Part shown: piece by piece, positions 26,003-34,211 of the stretch
Position numbering within the stretch: position 1 is the first letter of the stretch
How the letters are laid out: each line of letters begins with the position of its first letter
Assembly: GCA_018266335.1 (NCBI GenBank)
Contig: JAFEAR010000146.1
Location: forward strand, 1 to 35,600
Direction: 5' to 3'
DNA from: Bdellovibrionales bacterium
GTDB taxonomy: Bacteria > Bdellovibrionota > UBA2428
DNA length: 35,600 nt
Notes under the pieces: generated by a model
The model's input: the letters and a program-made list of their open reading frames with translations, nothing else
Told to the model about the DNA's origin: nothing
Database searches by the model: none
Translations under genes and position numbers: made by a program

Positions 26003-28621
26003 TTATCTCACTGCCGGCTGGGCCTTAGCGCCCGCGGGCGGAATACGTTTGCCGTCCTTATCAACGGGCCAAGCAATGTCGTCCAGCGTAGTGGTGCCGC
26101 TATTAGCGCCCGGAGTGGTGAGCGCTGCGGGCGGAGTCAGCGTGGTCACGTTGTTGGTGGCCGTTGCAGCAGCAGCCGGAGCTTCCGTGGGAAGTGGAGC
26201 AAGATCTTTCGTTTTCATGTCCGCTGCCGACGCTTTGCTCTCCATAGGATTCGGAGGCAATTCGTCACCATCTTCCAGCGCTTTATCTTCTTTGTCTGCT
26301 TTTTCGGCGGGAGCAGCTTCGGGCTCCAGCGGACGGAAACCAAAACCATTTACAGGCGTGCGCGCCATAGAAGCATTGTTAGCTTCTTTCATTTTATCCA
26401 TCTCGTCGCGGAGGCGATCCTTGGGATCGTCGGCTTTTTTGCCCAATTCAATTCGCTTATCAATTTTGTCGCCGGTGATTTGAAGGAGATCGTTGTACTC
26501 CTTGATAATTCTCGGGGTGAGGAAAAGAACTAGGTTGCTGCGCTTGATGTCGGTTGAAGCTCCCTTAAACAGCCAGCCCAAAACTGGAATGTCGCCTAAG
26601 AGAGGGAACTTGCTGCGCGAATCATCATAGGATGTTTTCTGCAAACCGCCCACGACGACGGTGTCGCCGTCACGGACCACAACCGTGGTAGTCGCTTTGC
26701 GGGAGGTCGTATCCTTTTGATTGTCGCCGACGTCAGATTTACTGAAGCTCTCGACAAGCTGTTCAACCTTTAACTTAATTAAGTCGTTTTTTTCGCCAAT
26801 CTGCGGATTGATTTTGAGGGAGATCGTGACCGGTAATTTGTCGTAACTCGTGGTGGTTTGATTTCCGACCCCGGCGGCACTGTTTTGAATGGTTGCTCCC
26901 TTAACCACTAATGTATCTTTTACTTCGATCGTGGCGTCCATATTATCGGAAGTTAGAATTTGTGGTTGATGCAAAATCTGGCCTTGCTTCGAAGTGACGA
27001 GAGCCTTGATGAGGCCCGTGACGGTGGAGACTGAAATCGATCCGGCGGCAGTGGTGAAAGGGTAGCTTTTCCCGGCCTTGAATCCGGCTACTAGGCCCGT
27101 GATACCGGCTGGTGTACTGACTGCTCTCAATAGATCTCCTTGAGCTAGTCCGGAGCTGGGGATGAACCCTCCCGCTTGAGCCATTCCTGGTTGGGCAACG
27201 TTAAAGCCTACGCCTACTTCCTTCGTGTCGTTAATCGCGATCTCCATGATCGTGCCTTCCACGTAAACTTGGCGGCGCGGAATATCGAGTTTCTTGAGCA
27301 CGCTCTTGAGGGCGGCAAAGTCGCTGCCGGACGCAACAACCACAAGCGAGTTGGTGGCTTTGTCGGCGGTTACTTTGATTTGGCCTTCGAGTTTTACGCC
27401 GTCGCCGCCGCCGTTGCGCGACGAAGAGGGGTTGTAATAGTTGGTGATGGGCGCGCCGGGCAAAAGTTGTCCGCCCGGATTGTATCCCCCGCCGTTGTTG
27501 TAGCGTTGGCTTTGCCCAGACTGGCTCGACGACACCAATGCGTTGATCGTGGTGGCAAGTTCTTCGGCCACGGCGTTCTTACAGAAATAAATATGAATGT
27601 TGCCGCCGCCCGCCGCATTGGGCGTGTCGAGTTTGTCTACCAAGTTGCGCAGTTCCTGCACGCCGCGACCGTTGGCGAGTACGACAATGCCGTTGGTGCG
27701 TTCGTCGGGCACGATTTTGGTGATGATACCACCGCCGCGCGTTTTCTGCGGCTGGGCACGCGCACCGGCGGGGCCCGAAGCCCGACGGCCGTTTTGTGCT
27801 TCTAGAATGTCGTCAATCAAACTCGAAATTTGCTTGGCGCTCGCGTAGCGAACCGGAATGGTTTCGAGTTGATCTTCGTGACCGGGAATATCGAGCGATT
27901 TTAAAACTGCAATAATCCGGCGCAGGTTAAGACCCGTGTCGGTCATAACGAGCGAGTTGGTGTTGGGGTAGTAGGCAATGCGGCCCGAACGGGGCACGAG
28001 GTCCACAATGAAGCGCTGAATTTCTTCGGCGTTCAAATACTTTAAGGGGTACAGCACCGTAACCACTTCTTCGCTCGAGGGGGCGTAATCGCCCACGAAC
28101 ACACGGATGTTGCTCTGAATAGCGTCCTTGGTGTTCACCACCTTTAAAAATTTGCCCATGCTCACGATGGTCAAATCGTTCATGTACAGCGCCGAAAGGA
28201 AAGCGTTGTAGGCTTCCTGCTTGGTTACGGGCTGGGGCGAGATGATCGTAATTTTATGGCCTTCAATTTTACGATCCAAAATAAAGTTCTTGCCGGCGAG
28301 TTTGGAAATCGCGCGGATAATGTCTTTCAAGTCGGCGTTCGGAAAGTCGATGGTGCCGTAGAGTTCGTTTTTAATCGATTCATCGAGCTCGATGTAATCG
28401 CCCAGCTGCAAGTGCTCACTGTACGCTTCGTCGCCCAGAGGCTTGGCCTGCGGTGTGCCGCTGCCGGGCATGTTGGGTGGCGTGAGTTTTACGCTGCCGC
28501 CCGCACTGGGTTTAGACGCCGCACCTGGAGGTAAGGGCTTGGCCTGTTGGCCCCACGCCACGCTCGAGAGCGTTAGCGACAGGATCCAAAACTTGCGATT
28601 CAGTTGGTAGTAGTTCCGCAT
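26003..28621 (-). CDS. gspD: Type II secretion outer-membrane secretin GspD
   Basis: About 872 residues: a signal peptide (to about 25, SSVAWGQ), a Pro/Gly-rich linker, the N0 domain (about 75-155) and N1-N3 domains. A Gly/Asn/Ser-rich loop (NNGGGYNPGG) lies in N3. The secretin core runs from about 450 to 710 (VYVEGTIMEIAIND, VVVGGLQKTSYDD, FPLLGDIPVLGWLF, LVLFLTPRII). After about 727 comes a tail of some 145 residues rich in Ala, Pro, Glu and Lys. It forms the outer-membrane channel. I chose ATG 28621: GAGG lies nine bases upstream and the signal peptide starts there. GTG 28636, overlapping the gspC stop, is an alternative. Confidence 0.95.
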   Translation of the reverse strand: MRNYYQLNRKFWILSLTLSSVAWGQQAKPLPPGAASKPSAGGSVKLTPPNMPGSGTPQAKPLGDEAYSEHLQLGDYIELDESIKNELYGTIDFPNADLKDIIRAISKLAGKNFILDRKIEGHKITIISPQPVTKQEAYNAFLSALYMNDLTIVSMGKFLKVVNTKDAIQSNIRVFVGDYAPSSEEVVTVLYPLKYLNAEEIQRFIVDLVPRSGRIAYYPNTNSLVMTDTGLNLRRIIAVLKSLDIPGHEDQLETIPVRYASAKQISSLIDDILEAQNGRRASGPAGARAQPQKTRGGGIITKIVPDERTNGIVVLANGRGVQELRNLVDKLDTPNAAGGGNIHIYFCKNAVAEELATTINALVSSSQSGQSQRYNNGGGYNPGGQLLPGAPITNYYNPSSSRNGGGDGVKLEGQIKVTADKATNSLVVVASGSDFAALKSVLKKLDIPRRQVYVEGTIMEIAINDTKEVGVGFNVAQPGMAQAGGFIPSSGLAQGDLLRAVSTPAGITGLVAGFKAGKSYPFTTAAGSISVSTVTGLIKALVTSKQGQILHQPQILTSDNMDATIEVKDTLVVKGATIQNSAAGVGNQTTTSYDKLPVTISLKINPQIGEKNDLIKLKVEQLVESFSKSDVGDNQKDTTSRKATTTVVVRDGDTVVVGGLQKTSYDDSRSKFPLLGDIPVLGWLFKGASTDIKRSNLVLFLTPRIIKEYNDLLQITGDKIDKRIELGKKADDPKDRLRDEMDKMKEANNASMARTPVNGFGFRPLEPEAAPAEKADKEDKALEDGDELPPNPMESKASAADMKTKDLAPLPTEAPAAAATATNNVTTLTPPAALTTPGANSGTTTLDDIAWPVDKDGKRIPPAGAKAQPAVR

Positions 28622-28632
28622 AACTTCCATCC

Positions 28633-29625
28633 TCACTTAGTGATCTTGTAGGCCAAGGTAACTTTGTTACCGCCGCGAATAACGTCGATGCTTACGGAGT
28701 CCCGGGTGCGTATGTTGGCGAAGGCTTCCTGCGCCTTCGAAAAATCCATCGGGCCGCCGTCGATGCCCGAGATGCAATCGCCCACTTGAATGCCCAGGCT
28801 TTCGTACAGCGAGCCGGGGTTGATACTGCTCACCTTGAAGCCCTTCGATCCATCGGCGCAAGTGGCGGGCGCGGCCGAGGCTTGGAAGAGCAAATCGGGT
28901 TTGCTGATTTGCTCCATTACGAAACTGCGCTTGATGGCGAAGTTGGTGTCGTTAGATTTTTGAATCGCGTCGGCGGGCATTTGCGAAAAGACTTGGGGCA
29001 GAGGCTGACCCAGCTTGAGGGCATCTTCCGGAAGATCGATGTAGCCGAGCGAGTTGTCGTCGCGCAGGAAGCAAACTTTGTTGCGTTTGATTTCGAGCAC
29101 CTTGCCTTGGCCCGATACGGTGTCGCCCACCTGAATTGCCTTGGAATCGTTGCCTTCTCCAGTCACAGTAGCTACGGAAAAACGCGAGTCGCTGAGCACG
29201 ATGGTGCCGATGAGTTTTAGACCACTCGAAATGGGAGTGGCTTTGTTGCAATCTTTAGGGCGCTCCAACGCACGCACTTTCATGTCGGGCACGGGGCACC
29301 CGGGGCAGAAGGCGTTGCGGGTGACGATGGTTTCGTAAGTCGACAGACTTTTGACGTAGGGCGCCTCTACAATCACGCGGGGCTTGGTGGGGCCGGTGGG
29401 TTTGGAGGGTGCAAAGAACACACCCACAGATTGCATGAGCAAGTCGGCCACCAGAGCGCCGGCAATAAAGAGTGCGGGCCAGCGCAGGCTGCGCGCGCGG
29501 AGCAAAACGCGGTCGAGCGGCGGAACCTGCTCGAGCTTCATGAGGATACGGCGGAAGCGACCTTCGGCCAGCGCATTCAAGCGCGCCCGCAAAGCCGTTA
29601 CTCGCAGCGAAACTTTTCTATTCAC
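28633..29625 (-). CDS. gspC: Type II secretion inner-membrane protein GspC
   Basis: About 330 residues: a basic cytosolic N-terminus (about 47), one membrane helix (WPALFIAGALVADLLMQSVG), a Pro/Lys linker, the homology region (about 130-198; LKLIGTIVLSDSRFSVATV) and a C-terminal PDZ domain (about 255-328; GSLYESLGIQVGDCISGIDG). GspC links the inner-membrane platform to the GspD N0 domain. The open frame reaches 29673 only through a TTG; GTG 29625 has GGGGA seven bases upstream and is preferred. It is the first gene of the operon, so the operon promoter should lie in the 157 bases before it. Confidence 0.93.
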   Translation of the reverse strand: MNRKVSLRVTALRARLNALAEGRFRRILMKLEQVPPLDRVLLRARSLRWPALFIAGALVADLLMQSVGVFFAPSKPTGPTKPRVIVEAPYVKSLSTYETIVTRNAFCPGCPVPDMKVRALERPKDCNKATPISSGLKLIGTIVLSDSRFSVATVTGEGNDSKAIQVGDTVSGQGKVLEIKRNKVCFLRDDNSLGYIDLPEDALKLGQPLPQVFSQMPADAIQKSNDTNFAIKRSFVMEQISKPDLLFQASAAPATCADGSKGFKVSSINPGSLYESLGIQVGDCISGIDGGPMDFSKAQEAFANIRTRDSVSIDVIRGGNKVTLAYKITK

Positions 29626-29782
29626 GTCGCGATCCCCTTTCTTCAGCCATATAGAGAGCAAGGACCGGGCCAAGTCTCAGAGGTTCGCTACTTTGGATTT
29701 GGCACCACGCCTGGCAGAAGAACCCGAGCGAAGACTAGTTCGCGCCGCGCCGCGCCTGACATTCTGTCGGGTCCGAATCTAT

Positions 29783-30778
29783 TCAATCTCGCCGCATAGC
29801 TCGGGCGCCAAAGGTAACCACGCCTCGGCGAAGATTGCACGATTCGCAGAGGAGCTGAATATTCGCAACGGACGAATCGCCTCCGAGTTCAAAGGGCTGA
29901 ATGTGATCAAAGCAAAGCTTTCGAGTTGATCCGCAACTCACACATTTTCCACCGGCTTTTCGCCAGACCGCATGCTTCACCGCACGCGGAATGTAGCGGG
30001 TGCGCTGACGCAGCGCTTCGCCGACGTCGGTAGTAGATGTATCGGATTTTATCTGCGCGGGAATTGGATCATCCCCTGCTGTCGCAACCTGATACGTGCC
30101 GGGCTTCTCGATTTTTGCCGTGGTCTGCCTAACGCGGTTTTTGTCAAATCGCTGCTCAAGCAGGCGCTCTTTGCTAAGCCTCGCCATCTCGGTGACCAGC
30201 TCAGCCAGAGTCAGCTGCGCACCCCGCTCACCCAAAAGGGCCCGAACTTCGCTCAAGCTAGCTTTAAGTTCTTGGCTCATTAAAAAATTAACTTCCGAAT
30301 GCTCGGGGCCCACTATCCGCTCGCGCTCCCGAGGCAGTGCGTGAGCGGGGCTAATGGAAAGTAAAATACGCTGCCCCTCGCGAGTTGATTTATCTTCTAA
30401 CTGTGCCAAAACCTCGGTCTTCTGCTCTCGACTCAAGGCCATTTCGGGCTGCGCCTTATTTATCTCCCGGAAGAAGCTGCGAGCCTGGCAAATGTTGCTA
30501 AGACTAAGTGCGCCCGATTCAATCTTGGGTGCAAGCTCCGGAAGCTCGGTCATAAGGCGCATGGCCTGAATTCTCCGGCCCGCGGCGGCTTCGGAGTAAC
30601 CCAGCTCGTGTACAGCGTATTCAAAAAGCGAAGGATAGCGGAGGTCCGCAAACAACTTGCGCCGCTCAATCTCCTGCAAGTGCCGCAAAACTTCCATCGT
30701 AAGCGCGCGCTCTTTTTGCACGAGCTCTTTAGTGGCAGAGAGTAATTCTGAGTCTCTTAGTGCACGAATCGAATTCAT
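29783..30778 (-). CDS. HNH endonuclease-like protein
   Basis: The 331-residue protein has a helical N-terminal part (ADLRYPSLFEYAVHELGYSE, then AAAGRRIQAMRLM and ALSLSNICQARSFF) of the type I associate with multicopy HNH proteins in Bdellovibrio relatives. The C-terminal HNH domain contains CVSCG, FDHIQPFELGG, VANIQLLCESCN. The CxxC pairs should bind structural zinc and the HIQ...N...H-N elements form the nuclease site. Its target is unknown; it may be a selfish or DNA-processing gene. No clear Shine-Dalgarno precedes ATG 30778, but the start fits the conserved N-terminus. It ends 157 bases before gspC, on the same strand. Confidence 0.88.
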   Translation of the reverse strand: MNSIRALRDSELLSATKELVQKERALTMEVLRHLQEIERRKLFADLRYPSLFEYAVHELGYSEAAAGRRIQAMRLMTELPELAPKIESGALSLSNICQARSFFREINKAQPEMALSREQKTEVLAQLEDKSTREGQRILLSISPAHALPRERERIVGPEHSEVNFLMSQELKASLSEVRALLGERGAQLTLAELVTEMARLSKERLLEQRFDKNRVRQTTAKIEKPGTYQVATAGDDPIPAQIKSDTSTTDVGEALRQRTRYIPRAVKHAVWRKAGGKCVSCGSTRKLCFDHIQPFELGGDSSVANIQLLCESCNLRRGVVTFGARAMRRD

Positions 30779-31384
30779 GCAGAAGTCTATATCACGAGTT
30801 TTTCGCCGTACTTTTTTGCAGCGACTCAGACAAAAATCAGAGTGCCGCGCAGAGCGCGCCGGTGCCTCACCGTGAGGACTTTTGCGCTGGGAGAACTATT
30901 TTTGAAAAAACACAGTGTAATTTACGCAGGGCAGACAGCCTACAACGCGCAAAATCGCGTCAATAAAAATCTCCGAAAATTTTACACTCACTCGCATTTT
31001 TTAGCGGGAGTTATGGCAAACAACCGCAATCATTCCTCATGACATGATTGCGCCACCAACAGCCAAAAACATTCCCTCGCCACGAAACAGCGCCCCCATC
31101 GCCAAGAGCACCAACTCGCGATGCATGGAGATTGTATCGGCTTGGAGGCTACGCACTAACTCCCGACGCGGGCGGATGGATTGCAGGCCACGCACTACCG
31201 ACGTCGATAGTGATTTCGCCAAACGCCCTGCCAAACCCCCGTTTGTTACATTTCTACATAGCAACACCATTGCAAGACCCAAGCTACTATCGACGTCGGT
31301 AGTACACGCGGACATCCCAGGGGCGTCACAAATTAGAGACAAGTGCACAATGGTGCAGCGGCGACTGCGCGGGCAGGGCGGGCT
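30779..31384. other. 600-base non-coding region between the HNH gene and serB
   Basis: Several short open frames exist but none has a recognisable pattern or good start. The region holds an exact 18-base inverted repeat (31194-31211 and 31286-31303), each copy itself nearly palindromic. It should contain the HNH promoter (near 30780-30900, AT-rich) and the 3' end of the serB transcript; no clear terminator was seen. Confidence 0.5.
31193..31304. repeat. Pair of near-palindromic 20-base sites in inverted orientation
   Basis: CACTACCGACGTCGATAGTG (31193-31212) and TACTATCGACGTCGGTAGTA (31285-31304) share an exact 18-base match as reverse complements, with 74 bases between the exact repeats. 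Each is palindromic around CGACGTCG apart from one pair. The last 14 bases of the second copy recur at 30022-30035 inside the HNH gene. They could be operators for a dimeric regulator or ends of a small palindromic element. Confidence 0.6.
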
Positions 31385-32653
31385 TTAGTTCAGGCCGCGC
31401 AAGTCGCGGTCGGTGAAGCCCATCAAAAAGAGAATGCTGTCGAGGGAGCTTTGATTCAGGCTGAGGTGTGCGATTTCTTGGAGCTTGGGCTTGGCCATGA
31501 AGGCGATTCCCAGGCCGGCCGATTGCAGCATCAGGCGATCGTTAGCGCCGTCGCCCACCGCTACGCTTTGTTCAAGTCGACAGCGAAAGGCTTGCGCCAT
31601 GTCCTTGATGACTTGAGCTTTGCGCTCGGCGTCGACCACCACGCCCACCGTGCGGCCGGTGAACACACCGTTCACGTATTCCAGGTGATTGGCCACGGCA
31701 AAATCCAAATGGAATTTGTCTTTGAGCTTGTTCACGATGAAATCAAAACCACCGCTCACCAGACCAATATGAAAGCCCATGGCCTTCAGCGTACGTACGA
31801 GTTTTTCGGCACCCGGGGTGAGGGGGAGTTGGTCGAAAAGTTTTTCGGCCTTCTCCACGGGCAAGCCTTTGAGTAGGGCTACGCGTTCGGCGAGCGCTTG
31901 CTTAAAGTCCAGCTCGCCACGCATGGCGCGTTCAGTGAGTTGGGCCACCTTGTCGCCCACGCCCGCTAGCTTGGCGAGTTCGTCGATAACTTCGACCTGA
32001 ATGAACGTGGAATCAACATCCATGCAAATGAGGCGCTTGTTGCGGCGAAAAACATCGTCGCGTTGCACAGCAAGGTCCACCTTGAGCTCGGTGGCTAAAC
32101 GTAAGATTTGTCCGCGCAATTGCGCGAGGTCCGCATGCTTGCTGCCTCGGTCTGGCGGCAAGTCTGCAATGAACTCTAAACCCGAAAGATCGCCATCCGA
32201 GAGCGTGCGGATATCGCGAATGTTGAGTTGATTGTCGGCAAAAAATTGCGTCGTGGCGGCTACGGCCTTGCCGTCGCGCAAATCGCCCAGCAGCGTCACA
32301 CACATGGAGCTCGTGATTTCTGGAGATTTTTGCAGCGCCGCCGCGGGGAGGGCGCTGAGTTCCACGCGCAATCCCTTCTCGCTCATGGCGAAAAGAAGTT
32401 TCTGCAGCGCCCCCGTACCGGGAGGCAAATCCACAATTGCCGACAGCGTCAGGTAGCCGTGAAGCACGGACTGGCCAATGTCGATAAGTTCGCCACCCTC
32501 CTGGCTCACAATGCGAGCTACGGAGGCCGTAACGCCCGGTCCATCGGGACCGGTTATGTGCAGCACGACAGCATCGCTTTTTCCAGGATTCACAGACTTG
32601 TCATGATAGGGGCCCGTCAAAACTTTTGCATGGTCTTTTTTTAACAAAAACAT
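31385..32653 (-). CDS. serB: Phosphoserine phosphatase SerB with two ACT domains
   Basis: About 422 residues. Two ACT-like domains (LHITGPDGPGVTASVARIVS near 25-100, then SMCVTLLGDLRDG near 110-180) precede a HAD phosphatase. Its catalytic motifs are MDVDSTFIQVEVIDELA (near 209; nucleophile and acid Asp), LVSGGFDFIV (near 298) and AVGDGANDRLM (near 367). It hydrolyses O-phosphoserine to serine, the last step of serine synthesis, in the cytosol. The ACT pair may give serine feedback. ATG 32653 is taken as the start because the open frame further upstream runs into the divergent gene; there is no clear Shine-Dalgarno, so a later start is possible. Confidence 0.93.
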   Translation of the reverse strand: MFLLKKDHAKVLTGPYHDKSVNPGKSDAVVLHITGPDGPGVTASVARIVSQEGGELIDIGQSVLHGYLTLSAIVDLPPGTGALQKLLFAMSEKGLRVELSALPAAALQKSPEITSSMCVTLLGDLRDGKAVAATTQFFADNQLNIRDIRTLSDGDLSGLEFIADLPPDRGSKHADLAQLRGQILRLATELKVDLAVQRDDVFRRNKRLICMDVDSTFIQVEVIDELAKLAGVGDKVAQLTERAMRGELDFKQALAERVALLKGLPVEKAEKLFDQLPLTPGAEKLVRTLKAMGFHIGLVSGGFDFIVNKLKDKFHLDFAVANHLEYVNGVFTGRTVGVVVDAERKAQVIKDMAQAFRCRLEQSVAVGDGANDRLMLQSAGLGIAFMAKPKLQEIAHLSLNQSSLDSILFLMGFTDRDLRGLN

Positions 32654-32693
32654 CGAGTCATCGGATAAATTCAAAAGAATGGGGGGAAATCGA

Positions 32694-33752
32694 GTGCATT
32701 CGCTTTGCCGCAGCGTCACTTTTTTGGCTCTCTTTGCCTTTGCAGCGCAGGCAGCTCCACTGCAGGACTTTGCCGCCAAGTCCTACGTTACCAAGCCCTC
32801 TAAACTCTGGACCGAACCTTCGCAGTACGGCGAGGCCATTGCCGTTCTAGAGCCGGGACTGCGCTTCGACGTGATTAGCTACTCCACCGAAAAAGACTGG
32901 GCTGAGATTCGTACGCCCGCCGGACGCGAAGGCTGGATTCCCGTGCGCTTTACGGCGCTCGCTGGTCGCCGCTCGGACGACGTGCTGATTGGCGAGAACG
33001 CCGCCGCCAACGTGCGTGAGCCCGCCTCACAAGAAGCTCCCAAAGTTTTAGACAAAGTCCCCGTCGACGAAGAAGATGCCGTGCCGGATATTTCGGGCCG
33101 CCAGGTTACCCCGGTGGCCGCGAAGGGCATTGTCAAAGTAAAGCCCGTTGAAAAAACTGCTGACCCCAAAGCGAAGGCATCCGAAGGACTCGCCCCGCGC
33201 GAGTGGAGTTTTGCTCTGGAGTACACGCAACAACTCACGCCCGAACAGATGCCGGGCTTTTCGCTGCGGCCAGATGCCTTTTGGGCACACAATAGTCAGT
33301 GGGCTTTCGGCGGTGGTTTGGACTACGTCTACGCTACCAAAACGCTCACTGACACCGCTAACGACGTGCGGGCCAAGACCACCAAAAACATTCACCGCAT
33401 TTTTCCGCACGGCTCGGTTCGCTTTGCTAGTCGGGCGTTGCGCGTAGACGGCGCCTTAGGAATTATTTTTCAGCGCACGAGCTTCGATACGCGCGACCTC
33501 GATACCAACGCGCAAATTGCCACGAACCCGGCGGGCCAAACAGTGTCGGGCGCGGAGTGGGATACTTCACTGGGTGTGCGTATTAGTCCGGCCTACTTGT
33601 TTCCCGTGGGCGGCGGCATGAATTTAGGTCCCGTGTTGTCGTATTCGCTGCGCGTAGGGCTAAGCTCCGGAAGTGGAACTTTCCCCGTCGAATCTGATTC
33701 ACGCTTTCAGCACGCCTTCGGTGGCGGCGCACTCCTAACTTCGGCGTGGTGA
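32694..33752 (+). CDS. Secreted SH3-domain protein with putative outer-membrane beta-barrel
   Basis: About 352 residues: a signal peptide (MHSLCRSVTFLALFAFAAQA), then a bacterial SH3 domain (about 25-90; VTKPSKLWTEPSQYGEAIAV, DVISYSTEKDWAEIRTPAG, REGWIPVRF). A charged linker (about 95-165) leads to a C-terminal part of alternating strands with many aromatic and Gly residues. It ends in SAW, a terminal aromatic residue as in outer-membrane barrels. I prefer GTG 32694, with GGGGGA seven bases upstream; ATG 32679 is the alternative. It is divergent from serB with only about 40 bases between starts. A role in envelope or peptidoglycan attachment is plausible but unproven. Confidence 0.8.
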   Translation: MHSLCRSVTFLALFAFAAQAAPLQDFAAKSYVTKPSKLWTEPSQYGEAIAVLEPGLRFDVISYSTEKDWAEIRTPAGREGWIPVRFTALAGRRSDDVLIGENAAANVREPASQEAPKVLDKVPVDEEDAVPDISGRQVTPVAAKGIVKVKPVEKTADPKAKASEGLAPREWSFALEYTQQLTPEQMPGFSLRPDAFWAHNSQWAFGGGLDYVYATKTLTDTANDVRAKTTKNIHRIFPHGSVRFASRALRVDGALGIIFQRTSFDTRDLDTNAQIATNPAGQTVSGAEWDTSLGVRISPAYLFPVGGGMNLGPVLSYSLRVGLSSGSGTFPVESDSRFQHAFGGGALLTSAW

Positions 33753-33766
33753 GGGCGTAACTCGCA

Positions 33767-34180
33767 ATGAAATCATTCACTGAATACCTCTGGATGGAAA
33801 CCAAACAGCGCCGCGAAATAGTGCATATCACGCCGCAGGTGCGCGACATCGTTTTGCGTGCCCGCATTCAGGAAGGTTTCTGTTTAGTTTCGGCCATGCA
33901 CATCACCGCTTCGGTCTTCGTGAACGATTTAGAGTCGGGCTTGCACGCAGACATCATGGAGTGGGTCGAAAAGTTAGCTCCCAGTGGCAAGGACTATCGG
34001 CACCACGCAACGGGCGAAGACAATGGCGAGGCGCATTTGCGCCGGTTGCTCTGCGGCCACCAAGTGATGCTGCCCATCACTAAGGGCGCTCTAGATTTAG
34101 GTCCGTGGGAACAAGTGTTTTACGGCGAATGGGATGGCCAGCGCCGCAAGCGAATCATCATTAAAATATGCGGCGAATAA
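33767..34180 (+). CDS. YjbQ family protein (UPF0047)
   Basis: The 137-residue protein matches the YjbQ/UPF0047 family over its length: an N-terminal strand-rich start, [20 protein letters not shown], then [39 protein letters not shown] and [15 protein letters not shown] at the end. The conserved His and Asp/Glu residues of the central pocket are present. Some members have a secondary thiamine-phosphate synthase activity, but the true role is not settled. It begins 14 bases after the SH3 gene and may share its transcript. Confidence 0.93.
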   Translation: MKSFTEYLWMETKQRREIVHITPQVRDIVLRARIQEGFCLVSAMHITASVFVNDLESGLHADIMEWVEKLAPSGKDYRHHATGEDNGEAHLRRLLCGHQVMLPITKGALDLGPWEQVFYGEWDGQRRKRIIIKICGE

Positions 34181-34211
34181 GCGTCGCTGCGCACAGCTAA
34201 GGGGGAATCAT

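Noticed and set aside
27176..27805. Plus-strand open frame of 209 codons opposite gspD
   Set aside because: A codon-bias shadow of gspD, rich in Val/Ala/Arg/His, with no start signal.
29626..29782. Candidate sigma70-type boxes (TTGGCC and TATATG) before gspC
   Set aside because: The spacing, about 14 bases, is too short and the -35 match is poor; not strong enough to list as a promoter.
31037..31388. Several overlapping short open frames in the spacer between the HNH gene and serB
   Set aside because: All contain the inverted repeat, lack ribosome binding sites and show no recognisable sequence pattern.
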